Origin: DUTS01 sp050951605
GTDB taxonomy: Bacteria > Bacillota > Peptococcia > DRI-13 > DTU073
NCBI GenBank assembly: GCA_050951605.1
Contig: JBMNJJ010000003.1
Span: 186,001 to 250,000 of the forward strand
Length of the DNA: 64,000 nucleotides
Reading direction: 5' to 3'
The notes under the pieces are model-generated. The model did no database searches, was not told the DNA's origin, and saw only the letters and a list, made by a program, of their open reading frames with translations. This document shows, one piece after another, positions 18,531-26,565 of this stretch (its first letter is position 1; each line of letters opens with the position of its first letter). The position numbers and the translations under genes are program-made.

Positions 18531-18561
18531 TATGCATGGAGATTGAAAGAGTTTAGAATGA

Positions 18562-18590
18562 TTGACTTTCGCGGGGCAACGTGCTATATT
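18562..18590 (+). promoter_or_regulatory. Promoter of tRNA-Ser(UGA)
   Basis: TTGACT at 18562-18567 and TATATT at 18585-18590 are spaced by 17 bases, 22 bases before the tRNA 5' end. Confidence 0.75.
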
Positions 18591-18612
18591 ATATTTTGCT
18601 GTCTTGGTTTAA

Positions 18613-18702
18613 GGAGGGGTGTCCGAGCGGTTGAAGGAGGCGGTCTTGAAAACCGTTGAATCTTTGCGGGTTCCGTGGGTTCGAATCCCACCCCCTCCGC
18701 CA
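18613..18702 (+). tRNA. tRNA-Ser(UGA), integration site of the element
   Basis: The 90-base sequence folds as a class II tRNA. Acceptor GGAGGGG pairs with CCCCTCC, the anticodon is TGA in the loop CTTGAAA, the variable arm is long, the T arm contains GTTCGAATC, and a CCA end is encoded. The 3' 58 bases plus one flanking base are repeated at 30120-30178. The gene copy here is complete, so it was rebuilt by the inserted element. Confidence 0.97.
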
Positions 18703-18703
18703 T
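18645..18703 (+). repeat. attL: 59-bp direct repeat overlapping the tRNA-Ser 3' part
   Basis: Identical to 30120-30178 from the anticodon loop through CCA plus one T. It is the left boundary of the integrated element. Confidence 0.93.
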
Positions 18704-18740
18704 TACAGAGTTTTCGTTCAAAGGTCAAAATACATGAAAA

Positions 18741-18777
18741 GTGACAATTTGGTGACACCTATTATTTTTTAGTGATA
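18741..18777 (+). repeat. Left-end GTGACA repeats (possible integrase arm sites)
   Basis: GTGACA at 18741-18746, GGTGACA at 18751-18757 and AGTGATA at 18771-18777 lie just inside attL. The same motifs recur just inside attR, including a matching run of T before AGTGATA. They are likely arm-type binding sites for integrase or excisionase. Confidence 0.6.
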
Positions 18778-18793
18778 CCGGAGGCATAAATAA

Positions 18794-18830
18794 AAGCTCT
18801 CACAAGGGGATTGTGGGAGCTTGTTTTTTT
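18794..18830 (+). terminator. Bidirectional terminator inside the left end of the element
   Basis: A near-perfect 12-bp stem AAGCTCTCACAA / TTGTGGGAGCTT with a GGGGA loop is followed by seven T after a G. It would stop read-through from tRNA-Ser into the element and, on the other strand, transcription of the TPR gene. Confidence 0.85.
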
Positions 18831-18925
18831 ATTCTCACCCCCCTGGGGGGGGCATTGACCCGTGGGTCGGTAGAGATTGACCTCGGAATTTTTAAATATA
18901 AAAAGGCTTTTTAATCCGAGATGAA

Positions 18926-19828
18926 TTAATCGTTCCATTCATAAGATATTCGATACGGTGGTGGACCCGCCTTTGATGTTTTGATTGTTGATTTAACTGT
19001 TCCTTTTTCATAACTTTTTGCATAAACGGCATCCACAAAATGCTTACTTCCTACAGCATCGGTTACATAAATATATAAAGTCCTTTTGTATGAACGGGCG
19101 TTTTCGACTCTTCCAGAGACAATCAAATAATCTCCAGACTGATAAAGGTTAAGACTAACGTCCGATTCGCTTGTAGCAGGTAGTTTTGTGTTGTCGCTTT
19201 CTGTTGACGAAGATGAGCTTTCTTTTACTTTAATTTCTTCCCACTCCTTTACTTCTTCGTCCCAATTTTCTAGCATACCAATAGACCTTTTTAGCCCAAC
19301 AGAATGCTTTTCTTCCTCTGTAGCTTCTTCGATAAATTGAGTATAATATAATTTAGCATTGTCATAATCGCTGAATCTATAAAAGTATATATGGGCCGTT
19401 TCGTACAATGACAGCGGTACACTGTTTGAATTTGGATAGAACTCTTTTATTTTCTTGAATGTTTCTAATGCCTTATCGTATTCATTCAGACGGTCATAAT
19501 AAAAGCCAATAGATATAAGAGCGTCATCACATAAAGGGCTATTAGGGTATTTTTGTATGTATGTTTCAAGTGCCTTTAAGCACTGCAAATAATTACTACC
19601 ATCCCATATATCTCCGGCTTTATAGTATGCATTTTTCTCTTCTTCGTTTGGTTCTCGTTCTATGATTCGAGGCTTCAATACTATCTCTTTTTTTTGTTCA
19701 ATTTCGATATTAGTGCTTTCTCTTATCCCCTTCGGCGGTGTGGTTACGCTTGCATAGATAACAATCACAGTAAAAAATATGCAAAAGAAGATGACTGGTA
19801 ATATTAACTCCATCCCGGTTTTTTTCAT
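18926..19828 (-). CDS. Membrane-anchored TPR protein with C-terminal beta-sandwich domain
   Basis: The 300-residue protein has one N-terminal membrane anchor (ILPVIFFCIFFTVIVIYA, about residues 8-25). TPR-like repeats follow at about 70-165 (YYDRLNEYDKALETFKKI and similar). A serine-rich linker and a C-terminal FxLYD-like domain (SLNLYQSGDYLIVSGRVENA) complete it. ATG 19828 has AAGGGGGT 7 bases upstream; an upstream in-frame start at 19849 lacks one. It probably faces the outside of the cell. It is element cargo, divergent from the gene at 19950, and its role is unknown. Confidence 0.75.
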   Translation of the reverse strand: MKKTGMELILPVIFFCIFFTVIVIYASVTTPPKGIRESTNIEIEQKKEIVLKPRIIEREPNEEEKNAYYKAGDIWDGSNYLQCLKALETYIQKYPNSPLCDDALISIGFYYDRLNEYDKALETFKKIKEFYPNSNSVPLSLYETAHIYFYRFSDYDNAKLYYTQFIEEATEEEKHSVGLKRSIGMLENWDEEVKEWEEIKVKESSSSSTESDNTKLPATSESDVSLNLYQSGDYLIVSGRVENARSYKRTLYIYVTDAVGSKHFVDAVYAKSYEKGTVKSTIKTSKAGPPPYRISYEWND

Positions 19829-19949
19829 ACGATTACCCCCTTTTGCCAATTTTACTATGTTTTATAAAATTGGACAAGCTAGGTAACTTTTCTTTATCTT
19901 TCTCTTGGCGTATAATGGGAATAAATATACCAAAAGGAGGCTGTTTTAA

Positions 19950-20639
19950 ATGAAAAAGTATTTTCTTGGCGTAATTACAGGCTTTATCGTCTGCACAATG
20001 CTCGTATCGGCAGTAGCCATAGCAAATAGCCCCATTAAGCTCATCGTCAACGGGAACGTAGTGGAGAGTGACGTACCACCGCAAATTATAGGCGGCAGAA
20101 CAATGGTTCCCGCTCGTCCACTTGCAGAGGCATTAGGGGCAAAAGTAGAATGGGATGAAGAGAATTATGCCGTGGTGGTTACAGGTGGGGTACAAGCAGG
20201 AGCTGTGCCGACGGATTTAGAGCCTGTGGGGGAACAAGGAGTAGAGAAAACACGCAAAATGGATGCCAGGGACAACAATCCCCCTGGAAATGCTTCATGG
20301 CTTGAAGGGTTCAGAATTAATGGTAATCGCATTGAAACACGAAGTACTATTGACACCCCGGGAATTCACGCTATGGGATTTGTGACACCAGATAATTTCT
20401 ACTTAGAAGAATCAATTTTAAATAACGTTCTTTCAGATATGGGGTTGTCTACTATTCAACACAGGTATCCTTCTCCTGACATATGGTTTAATGCTTGGTA
20501 CTTTATTTCTTTAAAAGATATTCCTGAACTTAGTTTTTCCTATGATGACAGAAGTATGGGGCTTACTATTTCAAAAAAATCGGCATCACAGCCTGTATCG
20601 CTAACTGAAAATGAAGAAGAATTTGCTCTTTCGGATTAA
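19950..20639 (+). CDS. Secreted protein with copper amine oxidase N-terminal-like domain
   Basis: The 229-residue protein starts with a signal peptide (MKKYFLGVITGFIVCTMLVS, then AVAIANS). A stalk domain follows, of the type often annotated copper amine oxidase N-like (IKLIVNGNVV, then GGRTMVPARPLAEALGAKVE, residues about 33-75). These domains are common surface modules in Clostridia and bind no copper by themselves. The C-terminal 130 residues match nothing I recognise. AAAGGAGG lies 11 bases before ATG, and TATAAT near 19911 is a likely -10. It is cargo of the element. Confidence 0.75.
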   Translation: MKKYFLGVITGFIVCTMLVSAVAIANSPIKLIVNGNVVESDVPPQIIGGRTMVPARPLAEALGAKVEWDEENYAVVVTGGVQAGAVPTDLEPVGEQGVEKTRKMDARDNNPPGNASWLEGFRINGNRIETRSTIDTPGIHAMGFVTPDNFYLEESILNNVLSDMGLSTIQHRYPSPDIWFNAWYFISLKDIPELSFSYDDRSMGLTISKKSASQPVSLTENEEEFALSD

Positions 20640-20685
20640 TCCAATAGTAAAATTACGCTCTTGTTGATGCCGGAATAAGCATAGC

Positions 20686-20714
20686 AAAAGCACTCCTTAT
20701 GAGTGCTTTTCTTG
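20686..20714. terminator. Bidirectional terminator between convergent genes
   Basis: AAAAGCACTC / GAGTGCTTTT is a perfect 10-bp stem with a 5-base loop and T/A runs on both sides. It overlaps the end of the minus-strand zinc-ribbon gene. Confidence 0.8.
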
Positions 20715-20891
20715 TACCTTTTTAATATCTTGCGCTATTATGTCTTTTGAAAACAGTCTTATGTGTCCGCATTGCTTACATATTTCACAATGCACCGCAA
20801 TGCTTTCTTTTTGTCTATCTGCCAAAGCGAGCGTTCCGTTATCTTGGGTAAAAACGTTACTTCCACAGTAATCGCATTTCCAGGCCGGCAT
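20697..20891 (-). CDS. Small zinc-ribbon protein
   Basis: The 64-residue protein has two CxxC pairs (CDYCGSNVF and CEICKQCGHIRLF), the pattern of a zinc ribbon. It is the last gene of the leftward block of the element, 52 bases after the fibre gene. The upstream GGGGGT is a weak ribosome-binding site. Function unknown; a transcription-factor-like or redox role is possible but not shown. Confidence 0.65.
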   Translation of the reverse strand: MPAWKCDYCGSNVFTQDNGTLALADRQKESIAVHCEICKQCGHIRLFSKDIIAQDIKKVQEKHS

Positions 20892-20943
20892 ATTGCAAAC
20901 CCCCTATCTCTATTTTTATTTCATTATACACAAAGCAACGTTA

Positions 20944-21735
20944 TCAAACAGCCCAATAGCTTTGAATGTGCAGAGAGACAGAAATCCGTCCTAGCTTAGT
21001 GCTACTAAACTCGATAACATTATCCCCTTGCGTTAAATAAGGGACCAAGTCGAGCCCAGCCTGGCCGGAGTTAAACGGACCACCTAAAGCACTTGTTCTG
21101 TCTGTACCATTGATTTTGATAGTAACGCCTGCTGCGGTCGTTGAAGTGTAAATGCCGTAGTTTATGCCGTGAGTGTGCGAAGGCACGCTAACACTGTGCG
21201 AGTGGGAAGGAACGGAAAAGTTATGTGCATGGGAAGGGATGTCAACCTTATGAGTGTGTGCAGAATCTATGGGATGGGCATGCTTGCCGCTAGCTGAAAA
21301 GGGTATCCAATTACCATCTTTGTCAACTAAAACAGTGCCGTCTTTGATTCCGTGGTTATGGTTGTTCAATGTCGGGGTAACCGCTATTCCTCCGGAGCCA
21401 CCTGTGCCAAAATACCAAAAATCTTCTCTTGATGTCTGTGATGCTCCGCCCCCGCTTGCCGTACTCGTAGAAACTCCGCCGCCGCTCGTGCTTGTTACTG
21501 TGCTGCCTCCTCCGCTTGAATTCCCTTTAGAATAAACCCGAAAAGGCTTTAGCCTTAGTCTTAATCTGCCTCTGACTATTTTCTCTGCACTAGAGGGAAC
21601 ATATACATCAAGCACTAGCGGATTGTTTGCGTCGACATTATCCTCTTTTGATACTTCCCATGTTTGCATTATTCCTCTATCGTCTAGTATTACCGTCTGA
21701 CCATCAGCGGCAATTATTCTGTGACCATACTTCAT
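20944..21735 (-). CDS. Phage tail-fibre-like protein with HxH repeats
   Basis: The 263-residue protein resembles phage fibre or tail-tip proteins. It has an N-terminal domain with a GIMQTWEVS motif and a Gly/Ser/Thr-rich linker (about residues 90-130). A run of HxH motifs spaced about 10 residues apart follows (HAH, HTH, HAH, HSH, HTH, joined by VDIPSHAHNFSVPSHSHS-like segments), and then a beta-rich C-terminus. In T4 gp37-type needles such HxH motifs bind metal ions in a trimeric stalk. The start overlaps the Ntn-hydrolase stop by 4 bases, with GGAAGGAG upstream. Confidence 0.8.
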   Translation of the reverse strand: MKYGHRIIAADGQTVILDDRGIMQTWEVSKEDNVDANNPLVLDVYVPSSAEKIVRGRLRLRLKPFRVYSKGNSSGGGSTVTSTSGGGVSTSTASGGGASQTSREDFWYFGTGGSGGIAVTPTLNNHNHGIKDGTVLVDKDGNWIPFSASGKHAHPIDSAHTHKVDIPSHAHNFSVPSHSHSVSVPSHTHGINYGIYTSTTAAGVTIKINGTDRTSALGGPFNSGQAGLDLVPYLTQGDNVIEFSSTKLGRISVSLHIQSYWAV

Positions 21736-22433
21736 ATTTTCAGCTCCTTCCCCAATAGTGAAAGTGTTTTATGTTTAATAAATCCGTTATAATCTGGGGT
21801 TATTACAGCAATATCAACAGGCCCACCCGATACTGCTTGGTAGCCCTCAAAAAACTGCAGATATTTGGCTCCTGCCGTTATGCTTAATTCTAGAAGTTCA
21901 ATAGCATCATTCAGCGATAGTGAGTGGAATAGTATTTTTTCATCCTTGAAAATCTTTCGTATAATGGTGGTTTCCCCGTCCATCATCAGCCCGCACCTAG
22001 TATATCCATTGCTATAACCGGGGGAAGGCTTAAATTCACCATGACTATAGTAAATCGTTTTAGGGTAGAAGTAGTCTTCATATCCGGCAAGATGGAAGGC
22101 ATAGCCAACCATTCCCGGCGGGGTGTTTTTCAGGGTATCGACAATTAGATTCGCAACCTCCTGAATTTTCATGCCTTTGGCGGCGGCGTTAATCTTGGCA
22201 AACTCTTCTGTGATGTTCCAACCTCGGGAGTCGAAATCAGAGCCGGAGTAAGCCAACCAATAATCTGCTATGCGATAGATTTTTGAGGAATTGTCACTTT
22301 GTATCTCGTAGTTTATCGGATTTACCTTTTGCTTAAAGGTTGTCGCTTCTAATAGCGAATTTACGGCTATGCTTCGGCTTTCGGAAGCCATTACAATGCC
22401 ATCGGGGACGACGGCAGTCATTATTATAGTCAT
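21732..22433 (-). CDS. Proteasome-fold Ntn hydrolase encoded in the element
   Basis: The 233-residue protein has the proteasome-subunit layout. Met is followed by Thr, so Met removal would expose Thr1. Next come PDGIVMASES (Glu at mature position 17, as in the archaeal beta subunit), SSKIYRI (Lys51, the probable Lys33 equivalent after an insertion), YSGSDFDSRG, and the C-terminal SGGPVDIAVI. I infer an active Ntn-type peptidase or amidase, possibly oligomeric. It is translationally coupled to the fibre gene and has AAAGGAG 8 bases before ATG. Comparable genes occur in phages, but their role is not established to my knowledge. Confidence 0.75.
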   Translation of the reverse strand: MTIIMTAVVPDGIVMASESRSIAVNSLLEATTFKQKVNPINYEIQSDNSSKIYRIADYWLAYSGSDFDSRGWNITEEFAKINAAAKGMKIQEVANLIVDTLKNTPPGMVGYAFHLAGYEDYFYPKTIYYSHGEFKPSPGYSNGYTRCGLMMDGETTIIRKIFKDEKILFHSLSLNDAIELLELSITAGAKYLQFFEGYQAVSGGPVDIAVITPDYNGFIKHKTLSLLGKELKI

Positions 22434-22453
22434 TTTTTCTTTCTCCTTTCACG

Positions 22454-22807
22454 CTATTCTTGCGTTTCTACCTCAACCGTTCCTTCGCCTCTAAAGACAG
22501 CTCGCAAGCGAAGGTTTGAAGGTCTTTTCTTTACGTAAGTATCTAGGGCAAGTTGCCGCTTATCGACTAAAATGCCTAAAATTACTGCTAAATCTTTAGA
22601 CTTTGTTTCCTTAAGCCTTTCCGGGTCAGATAGGTAGTTCAAGACTTCTACAATCAAGTCATCTAGTTTCTTAATTCTTACTAAATCAGCAACCTCTGCC
22701 GTTGCAGCGACCTCTTCTTTGAATTGTTCTAGCGTTTCCGCTTTTGAGATTTTAGACCAGGGCTTGTTTTTGACAGAGGGAGCAAGGGCTTTATTGTCTT
22801 TTTTCAT
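22454..22807 (-). CDS. Hypothetical element protein (117 residues)
   Basis: A charged, largely helical protein with a strong ribosome-binding site (GGAAGGAGG, 9 bases before ATG). The segment KSKDLAVILGILVDKRQLAL resembles C-terminal helices of some phage terminase small subunits and similar phage proteins, but the match is too short to name it. It lies 20 bases upstream of the Ntn-hydrolase gene in the same orientation. Function unknown. Confidence 0.6.
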   Translation of the reverse strand: MKKDNKALAPSVKNKPWSKISKAETLEQFKEEVAATAEVADLVRIKKLDDLIVEVLNYLSDPERLKETKSKDLAVILGILVDKRQLALDTYVKKRPSNLRLRAVFRGEGTVEVETQE

Positions 22808-23040
22808 TGTTTAAAACCTCCTTCCTGTTCAATACTCCTATTTGAGCCTCTATTTTCACCCAGGACGGGCTTATTTAGTTTGCGACATGCTAGGTATTAG
22901 AAAGATGGTTTACGTTCAACTGGCGTTAAATTTAGCGGTCATTTTAGCTCGTTATGTGGGGGTAGAGACAGGGAGCGGAAGAGATGCCTCTAGCGGTAGA
23001 TAATACTAAAAAGGATTTTTAGTTAACAGTGACCCGCTCC

Positions 23041-23433
23041 TTACCAAAGGTCAATTTTCTTATTTAGTTTTCTAATCTCATCGGTTAGCAAGTCTAAGGC
23101 GTCTGCTTCTACTGTCTGATACCCGGCTTCAATAAGCTGGCGGTTAAGATGCGATGCCAAGGAACTTCCCGTCGTACAATTATAATCAGGGCAGATAAAC
23201 TCATCTGTTTCTGAATTAAAGTTTTCGGCCATCTGATAAATATTTTCGGGGTCAATGTCAAAATCACCGCTTAACCTTTCGGCAATCTCTTCAAGTTTTG
23301 TCGTGTACTCGCTGAATACCTCTCCTTTTAAAGTTGTAAGCACATTCATTGGGCTTACACCGTGTTTCTCTGCAATCTCCTTAATCGCTTTTTGAATCTC
23401 TTGCTTGAAAATCCTATAAATACCTCTCATCAT
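23041..23433 (-). CDS. Hypothetical element protein (130 residues)
   Basis: A mostly helical acidic protein with no recognised family. The segment IYRIFKQEIQKAIKEIAEKH suggests an amphipathic N-terminal helix, and a CPDYNC pair could bind metal. The ATG overlaps the stop of the preceding gene (TAATG), which indicates coupling. It is the last gene of the replication-module block before a 233-base gap. Confidence 0.6.
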   Translation of the reverse strand: MMRGIYRIFKQEIQKAIKEIAEKHGVSPMNVLTTLKGEVFSEYTTKLEEIAERLSGDFDIDPENIYQMAENFNSETDEFICPDYNCTTGSSLASHLNRQLIEAGYQTVEADALDLLTDEIRKLNKKIDLW

Positions 23434-23648
23434 TACCAATTCACCCTTTCTCTTATTTGTTTCGCTTCGGCAGCATAAGCTCTTTGCCGCTCCCGATTTT
23501 CAAACCCCTCAATCCTTAGTCCCCGTTTGTGTGCTTTCCCCCGCAACATTCCTTTTTCAATTTCTTCAACGGGCAGGTGTTTCCATAACACCCGCTCCGG
23601 AATCAGAAGAAGGCTTTTTGTTAGCTTAATCTCGGCAAGTCTTTCCAT
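23433..23648 (-). CDS. Small basic element protein (71 residues)
   Basis: A Lys/Arg-rich protein with no recognised domain. The start at ATG 23648 has GAGGGGGTGA upstream and overlaps the end of the DnaB-like helicase gene, and its stop overlaps the next start. Tight packing in the replication module suggests a helper role, but nothing in the sequence defines it. Confidence 0.55.
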   Translation of the reverse strand: MERLAEIKLTKSLLLIPERVLWKHLPVEEIEKGMLRGKAHKRGLRIEGFENRERQRAYAAEAKQIRERVNW

Positions 23649-25095
23649 GTTTATCACCCCCTCTAAATGCTTTCTCTGCTTGAGCTAGTGCGTCCCAGTA
23701 CTCCAATTCTTTTACTATTGCCAAGTCCGGTACTAGTACTAAGTCAACAGTGCCTCTAAATCCGCTCAGTTTATTTTTCGAAAAGTTTAATTCTAGTATC
23801 GGGCTTGTAAACTCAACCCTTTTTCTGTTTACCTCTGCTGTGGTAATCCTATACATATCGGAATCGGTTCCTGCTGCACTCCAGGGATTGTGCAAAAGCA
23901 TTATAATATCTGCGTCGTAGCCAAGCTGACTACTATCTCGCAGGTCATCCATGACCGGCGCCCCTTGGTGATTGAGTTTCCTCAATTCCGCCGTTGTAAG
24001 TAAAGGACAATTATTCTCATTTGCAATTCGTTTTAATCTTGCTGATAACTCGCCAACCCTTGCTGTAGCCTCGCCTTTAAATCCTTTTATTTGGACTTTA
24101 GATAATCCGTCCACGATAACCGCTAAGTTACCGAATTTTCGTTTCAAAGCCCTAACTGTTTCATCGATAAAGCCAATTTCTCCGCCGTTGTTTGAATCAA
24201 AGATGTGTAACCTAGTTAAAATGGCATCAAGCCTTTTTTTTGCCTTTTCTATTACACGAAAGTACTCGGTCTTTTGTTTTTCAGTCAAGGAGTCGTTATT
24301 TAGCAGCCTAGTCCCAATATTGGCAATATAGTTAATTGGGAGTCTGCTTATTCCGGCGAGCAGCCGGAAATAAATTTTTCTGCTGTGGTCGTCCTCGCTA
24401 AAAAAGGCAATATGTAAATCGGGGTTATTTTCTATTAGCGCTCTAGAAATGCTTACTAAAAAAGATGTCTTTCCTGTGTTGGGCGTGCCGCCTAATAGAT
24501 ACAGCCCCTGTTGTATTCCATCAAGACGAGTTTCTGTAGCACGAAACTCTTCGCCCAACCTATACCCAAGCGGACCAGCTTTTCGAGCTATGCTTTCGTC
24601 GAAAAACTCTTCTATCCGCTCCGCTGATGATTGTAATAATGTATTAATATCAACTATCCCGCCTGGTCTTATATTTAAAGCAGATTCAACCTCTAAGACA
24701 AAAGTTTCTATATCTTGATAATCTTTAGAAGCCGCTCTTTCATAAAGTAATCTTGTGGCTTTCATAATCTGCCTTAGATACGAGTTATCTTTAAGTATTT
24801 TTACGTTTGCCCTATCGTTTGAGGGCATAAAGCTGTTTGTAATTTCAACTAAATCCGATGGCATCAAATTATCTTTGAGGACTTCTAGTACTCCGGCAGC
24901 TGTTATCTCTTCTCCTTTGTCAATCAGGATGCTAATTGCACTAAATACTCTTTTATGACGGCTAGAATAAAAGTCGCTTACGGTTAGCTGGCGGGTTAAT
25001 TCCTTAGCTCTATCGGTGTCTATGAGTGCCGATGCCAATATTTCTCGTTCTGCTTGATAGTTGCTTGGCTCGGTCAAGGCAATCAAAACTCCCAC
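23626..25095 (-). CDS. DnaB-like replicative helicase of the element
   Basis: The 489-residue protein has the N-terminal helical domain of DnaB (YQAEREILASALIDTDRAKE) and a RecA-like ATPase core with Walker A GGTPNTGKTSF and Walker B LAVIVDGLSKV. The DnaB family unwinds DNA at forks. It lies directly after a RepO-like initiator gene, so the two probably start replication of the excised element. The start is uncertain: GTG 25095, or TTG 25086, which overlaps the initiator stop and has better ribosome-binding-site spacing. Confidence 0.85.
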   Translation of the reverse strand: MGVLIALTEPSNYQAEREILASALIDTDRAKELTRQLTVSDFYSSRHKRVFSAISILIDKGEEITAAGVLEVLKDNLMPSDLVEITNSFMPSNDRANVKILKDNSYLRQIMKATRLLYERAASKDYQDIETFVLEVESALNIRPGGIVDINTLLQSSAERIEEFFDESIARKAGPLGYRLGEEFRATETRLDGIQQGLYLLGGTPNTGKTSFLVSISRALIENNPDLHIAFFSEDDHSRKIYFRLLAGISRLPINYIANIGTRLLNNDSLTEKQKTEYFRVIEKAKKRLDAILTRLHIFDSNNGGEIGFIDETVRALKRKFGNLAVIVDGLSKVQIKGFKGEATARVGELSARLKRIANENNCPLLTTAELRKLNHQGAPVMDDLRDSSQLGYDADIIMLLHNPWSAAGTDSDMYRITTAEVNRKRVEFTSPILELNFSKNKLSGFRGTVDLVLVPDLAIVKELEYWDALAQAEKAFRGGDKHGKTCRD

Positions 25096-25868
25096 ACCCC
25101 CTCGTCGCTTACACGTCTTTTCTGTGAGTATCTAGAGCTAGAAGCCCGTGTTTGTTTTTTATTCCTGTTTTTCTGGGCTGTTAAGCGGTCAAACTGCTTC
25201 CGAAGTGAGCTTGCAGATAATATGTTGGTGCTCCAGAATTCATCGGTTATCGCAAAGTTTATTACCTCTCTGATTTCCTCCGGGGTTCGTTTATCTAGGC
25301 GAATCATCTTGTCGATTGTGGCAGCCCATTTGGTTAGGTTTTTATCATCCGGCACTCGTGCCTTTGGTAAGTTTTTTAGGATTCCAGTTCTTAGTAGAAT
25401 GGCTAGTTGGTATTGTTCATTATCGACATCGAATGTTGCTTTAATATTTGTTTTATATACTTGTTTATCTTGGGGAGCTAATTCGCTCCCTGGGGAGGGA
25501 ACTAATTCGCTACCTGTATGGGTATCTTTTACGCTACCAGGTAGCTTTTTAGTTACCAGGTAGCTATCATAGTCCTTGTTAAAGCCGATGATTCTTGATG
25601 AGCTGAAAGTGGCTTCTTTGGCGATATAAATAATTTTTAGTTGGATAAGCTCTTTTAATTCTCGTTGTATCTGTTTTTTATGTATGCCTATAGCGTTTGC
25701 CAAAAAAGATACTGATAGCTCATGCTCTTTCCGGCTAAAGCCGTATGTGTAACGCCATACCACAAGAATGATGCGAAGTTGTGTTCCGTTGAGCGGTAGT
25801 TTTACTAATTGCTCAATTATTTCATTCGCCACTGGTGTATAGCCGTTCTCTTTTTGTGGGTTAGCCAA
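25083..25868 (-). CDS. Phage-type replication initiator with winged helix (RepO-like)
   Basis: The 261-residue protein begins with the pattern of the phage replication protein O N-terminal domain (YTPVANEIIEQLVKLPLNGT, then RIILVVWRYTYGFSRK). It contains a winged helix (SVSFLANAIGIHKKQIQREL, residues about 50-70). The C-terminal half is charged, with a basic Ser/Arg-rich tail. Such proteins bind their own origin, often inside the gene, and recruit the helicase encoded next. TTG 25868 has AAGGTGA 6 bases upstream. Confidence 0.83.
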   Translation of the reverse strand: MANPQKENGYTPVANEIIEQLVKLPLNGTQLRIILVVWRYTYGFSRKEHELSVSFLANAIGIHKKQIQRELKELIQLKIIYIAKEATFSSSRIIGFNKDYDSYLVTKKLPGSVKDTHTGSELVPSPGSELAPQDKQVYKTNIKATFDVDNEQYQLAILLRTGILKNLPKARVPDDKNLTKWAATIDKMIRLDKRTPEEIREVINFAITDEFWSTNILSASSLRKQFDRLTAQKNRNKKQTRASSSRYSQKRRVSDEGVWEF

Positions 25869-25874
25869 TTTAAA

Positions 25875-26018
25875 TCACCTTCCGCTCCGAAGCAATTTTA
25901 AAAGGAATTCAGCAACCCCTTCGCGTAATTCCGTGACATTCATTTCGTCGATGGCAACGATTGTTGCTGCACTTAAATTTCTGCCATGTAGTGCTTCGAA
26001 TAGGCCCCATCGTTCCAT
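25875..26018 (-). CDS. Small element protein (47 residues)
   Basis: This short gene has an excellent ribosome-binding site (GGAGGTGA, 5 bases before ATG) and fills the space between the HTH gene and the initiator. It encodes MERWGLFEALHGRNLSAATI followed by a helical tail. No family is recognised. Position and spacing support real translation. Confidence 0.55.
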   Translation of the reverse strand: MERWGLFEALHGRNLSAATIVAIDEMNVTELREGVAEFLLKLLRSGR

Positions 26019-26023
26019 CCGCT

Positions 26024-26236
26024 TCACCTCCGAACTTTGCCGTCGTTCTGTTGTGTAGACTGCATTTGTAAATTAGTAAGCCAACGGTCGATTGCCGATT
26101 TTTCGTAATAGTACCGCCTAATTGAGGGCAGTTTTAAATGAGGGATTCGTTTGCGCCTCCGAAGTTCGTTAATTGACCAGATTGAGAGGCCGGTGTACTC
26201 GGCAACTTCCCTGTCAGTCATGAGCTTTTGAGTCAT
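26024..26236 (-). CDS. Helix-turn-helix DNA-binding protein (excisionase/AlpA-like)
   Basis: The 70-residue protein matches the small MerR-type HTH_17 fold (MTDREVAEYTGLSIWSINEL, then IRRYYYEKSAIDRWL). Proteins of this class act as excisionases or phage regulators. It overlaps the stop of the repressor gene upstream. A second protein of the same class is encoded at 29242 beside the integrase, so this one is more likely a regulator of the replication module, though that is inferred. Confidence 0.75.
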   Translation of the reverse strand: MTQKLMTDREVAEYTGLSIWSINELRRRKRIPHLKLPSIRRYYYEKSAIDRWLTNLQMQSTQQNDGKVRR

Positions 26237-26445
26237 TTTTCAGCCTCCCCCTTCCCTTGATGAAATTCCGGAAAAACCGCTTCCTCTGGCATACCCAGGG
26301 TGTTAGCAATGCGACGGCGCCATGCTGGGAAAAAAGGTCTTTTTCCATTAATGGCTTGATAAAAATCACTTGGCTGAATTCTTGCCTTCATTGCGATTGC
26401 ATTCTTGCTTATTCCCTTTTCCGCTAGAATTTTTTCTAAGTACAT
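26233..26445 (-). CDS. Cro/CI-type repressor
   Basis: The 70-residue protein carries an HTH of the Cro/CI (XRE) class (YLEKILAEKGISKNAIAMKA, then YQAINGKRPF). ATG 26445 has GGAGG 7 bases upstream; an upstream in-frame extension to 26517 runs through the operator region and is not credible. It is divergent from the gene at 26566, across a promoter with a palindrome it probably binds, so it likely controls the switch between integrated and excised states. Confidence 0.8.
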   Translation of the reverse strand: MYLEKILAEKGISKNAIAMKARIQPSDFYQAINGKRPFFPAWRRRIANTLGMPEEAVFPEFHQGKGEAEK

Positions 26446-26465
26446 TTTAAAACCTCCGTTCATGT

Positions 26466-26500
26466 GAACTCTTGACACGTGTCTATTCACAGTATAAAAT
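26466..26500 (+). promoter_or_regulatory. Promoter-operator for the rightward element genes
   Basis: TTGACA (26472-26477) and TAAAAT (26495-26500) are spaced by 17 bases. The 10-bp palindrome GACACGTGTC at 26474-26483 overlaps the -35, and GTGAA/TTCAC form outer arms. This is a typical phage-repressor operator arrangement. Confidence 0.7.
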
Positions 26501-26565
26501 ATAATTAATGGTGACATATATACGAAAAAGATTGTTACTTAGAAAATTAAAAAGGATGTGGAAGG

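Noticed and set aside
22887..23003. 38-codon plus-strand ORF with a hydrophobic stretch in the gap between element genes
   Set aside because: No ribosome-binding site, lies against the direction of its neighbours, and no family match; it could be chance.
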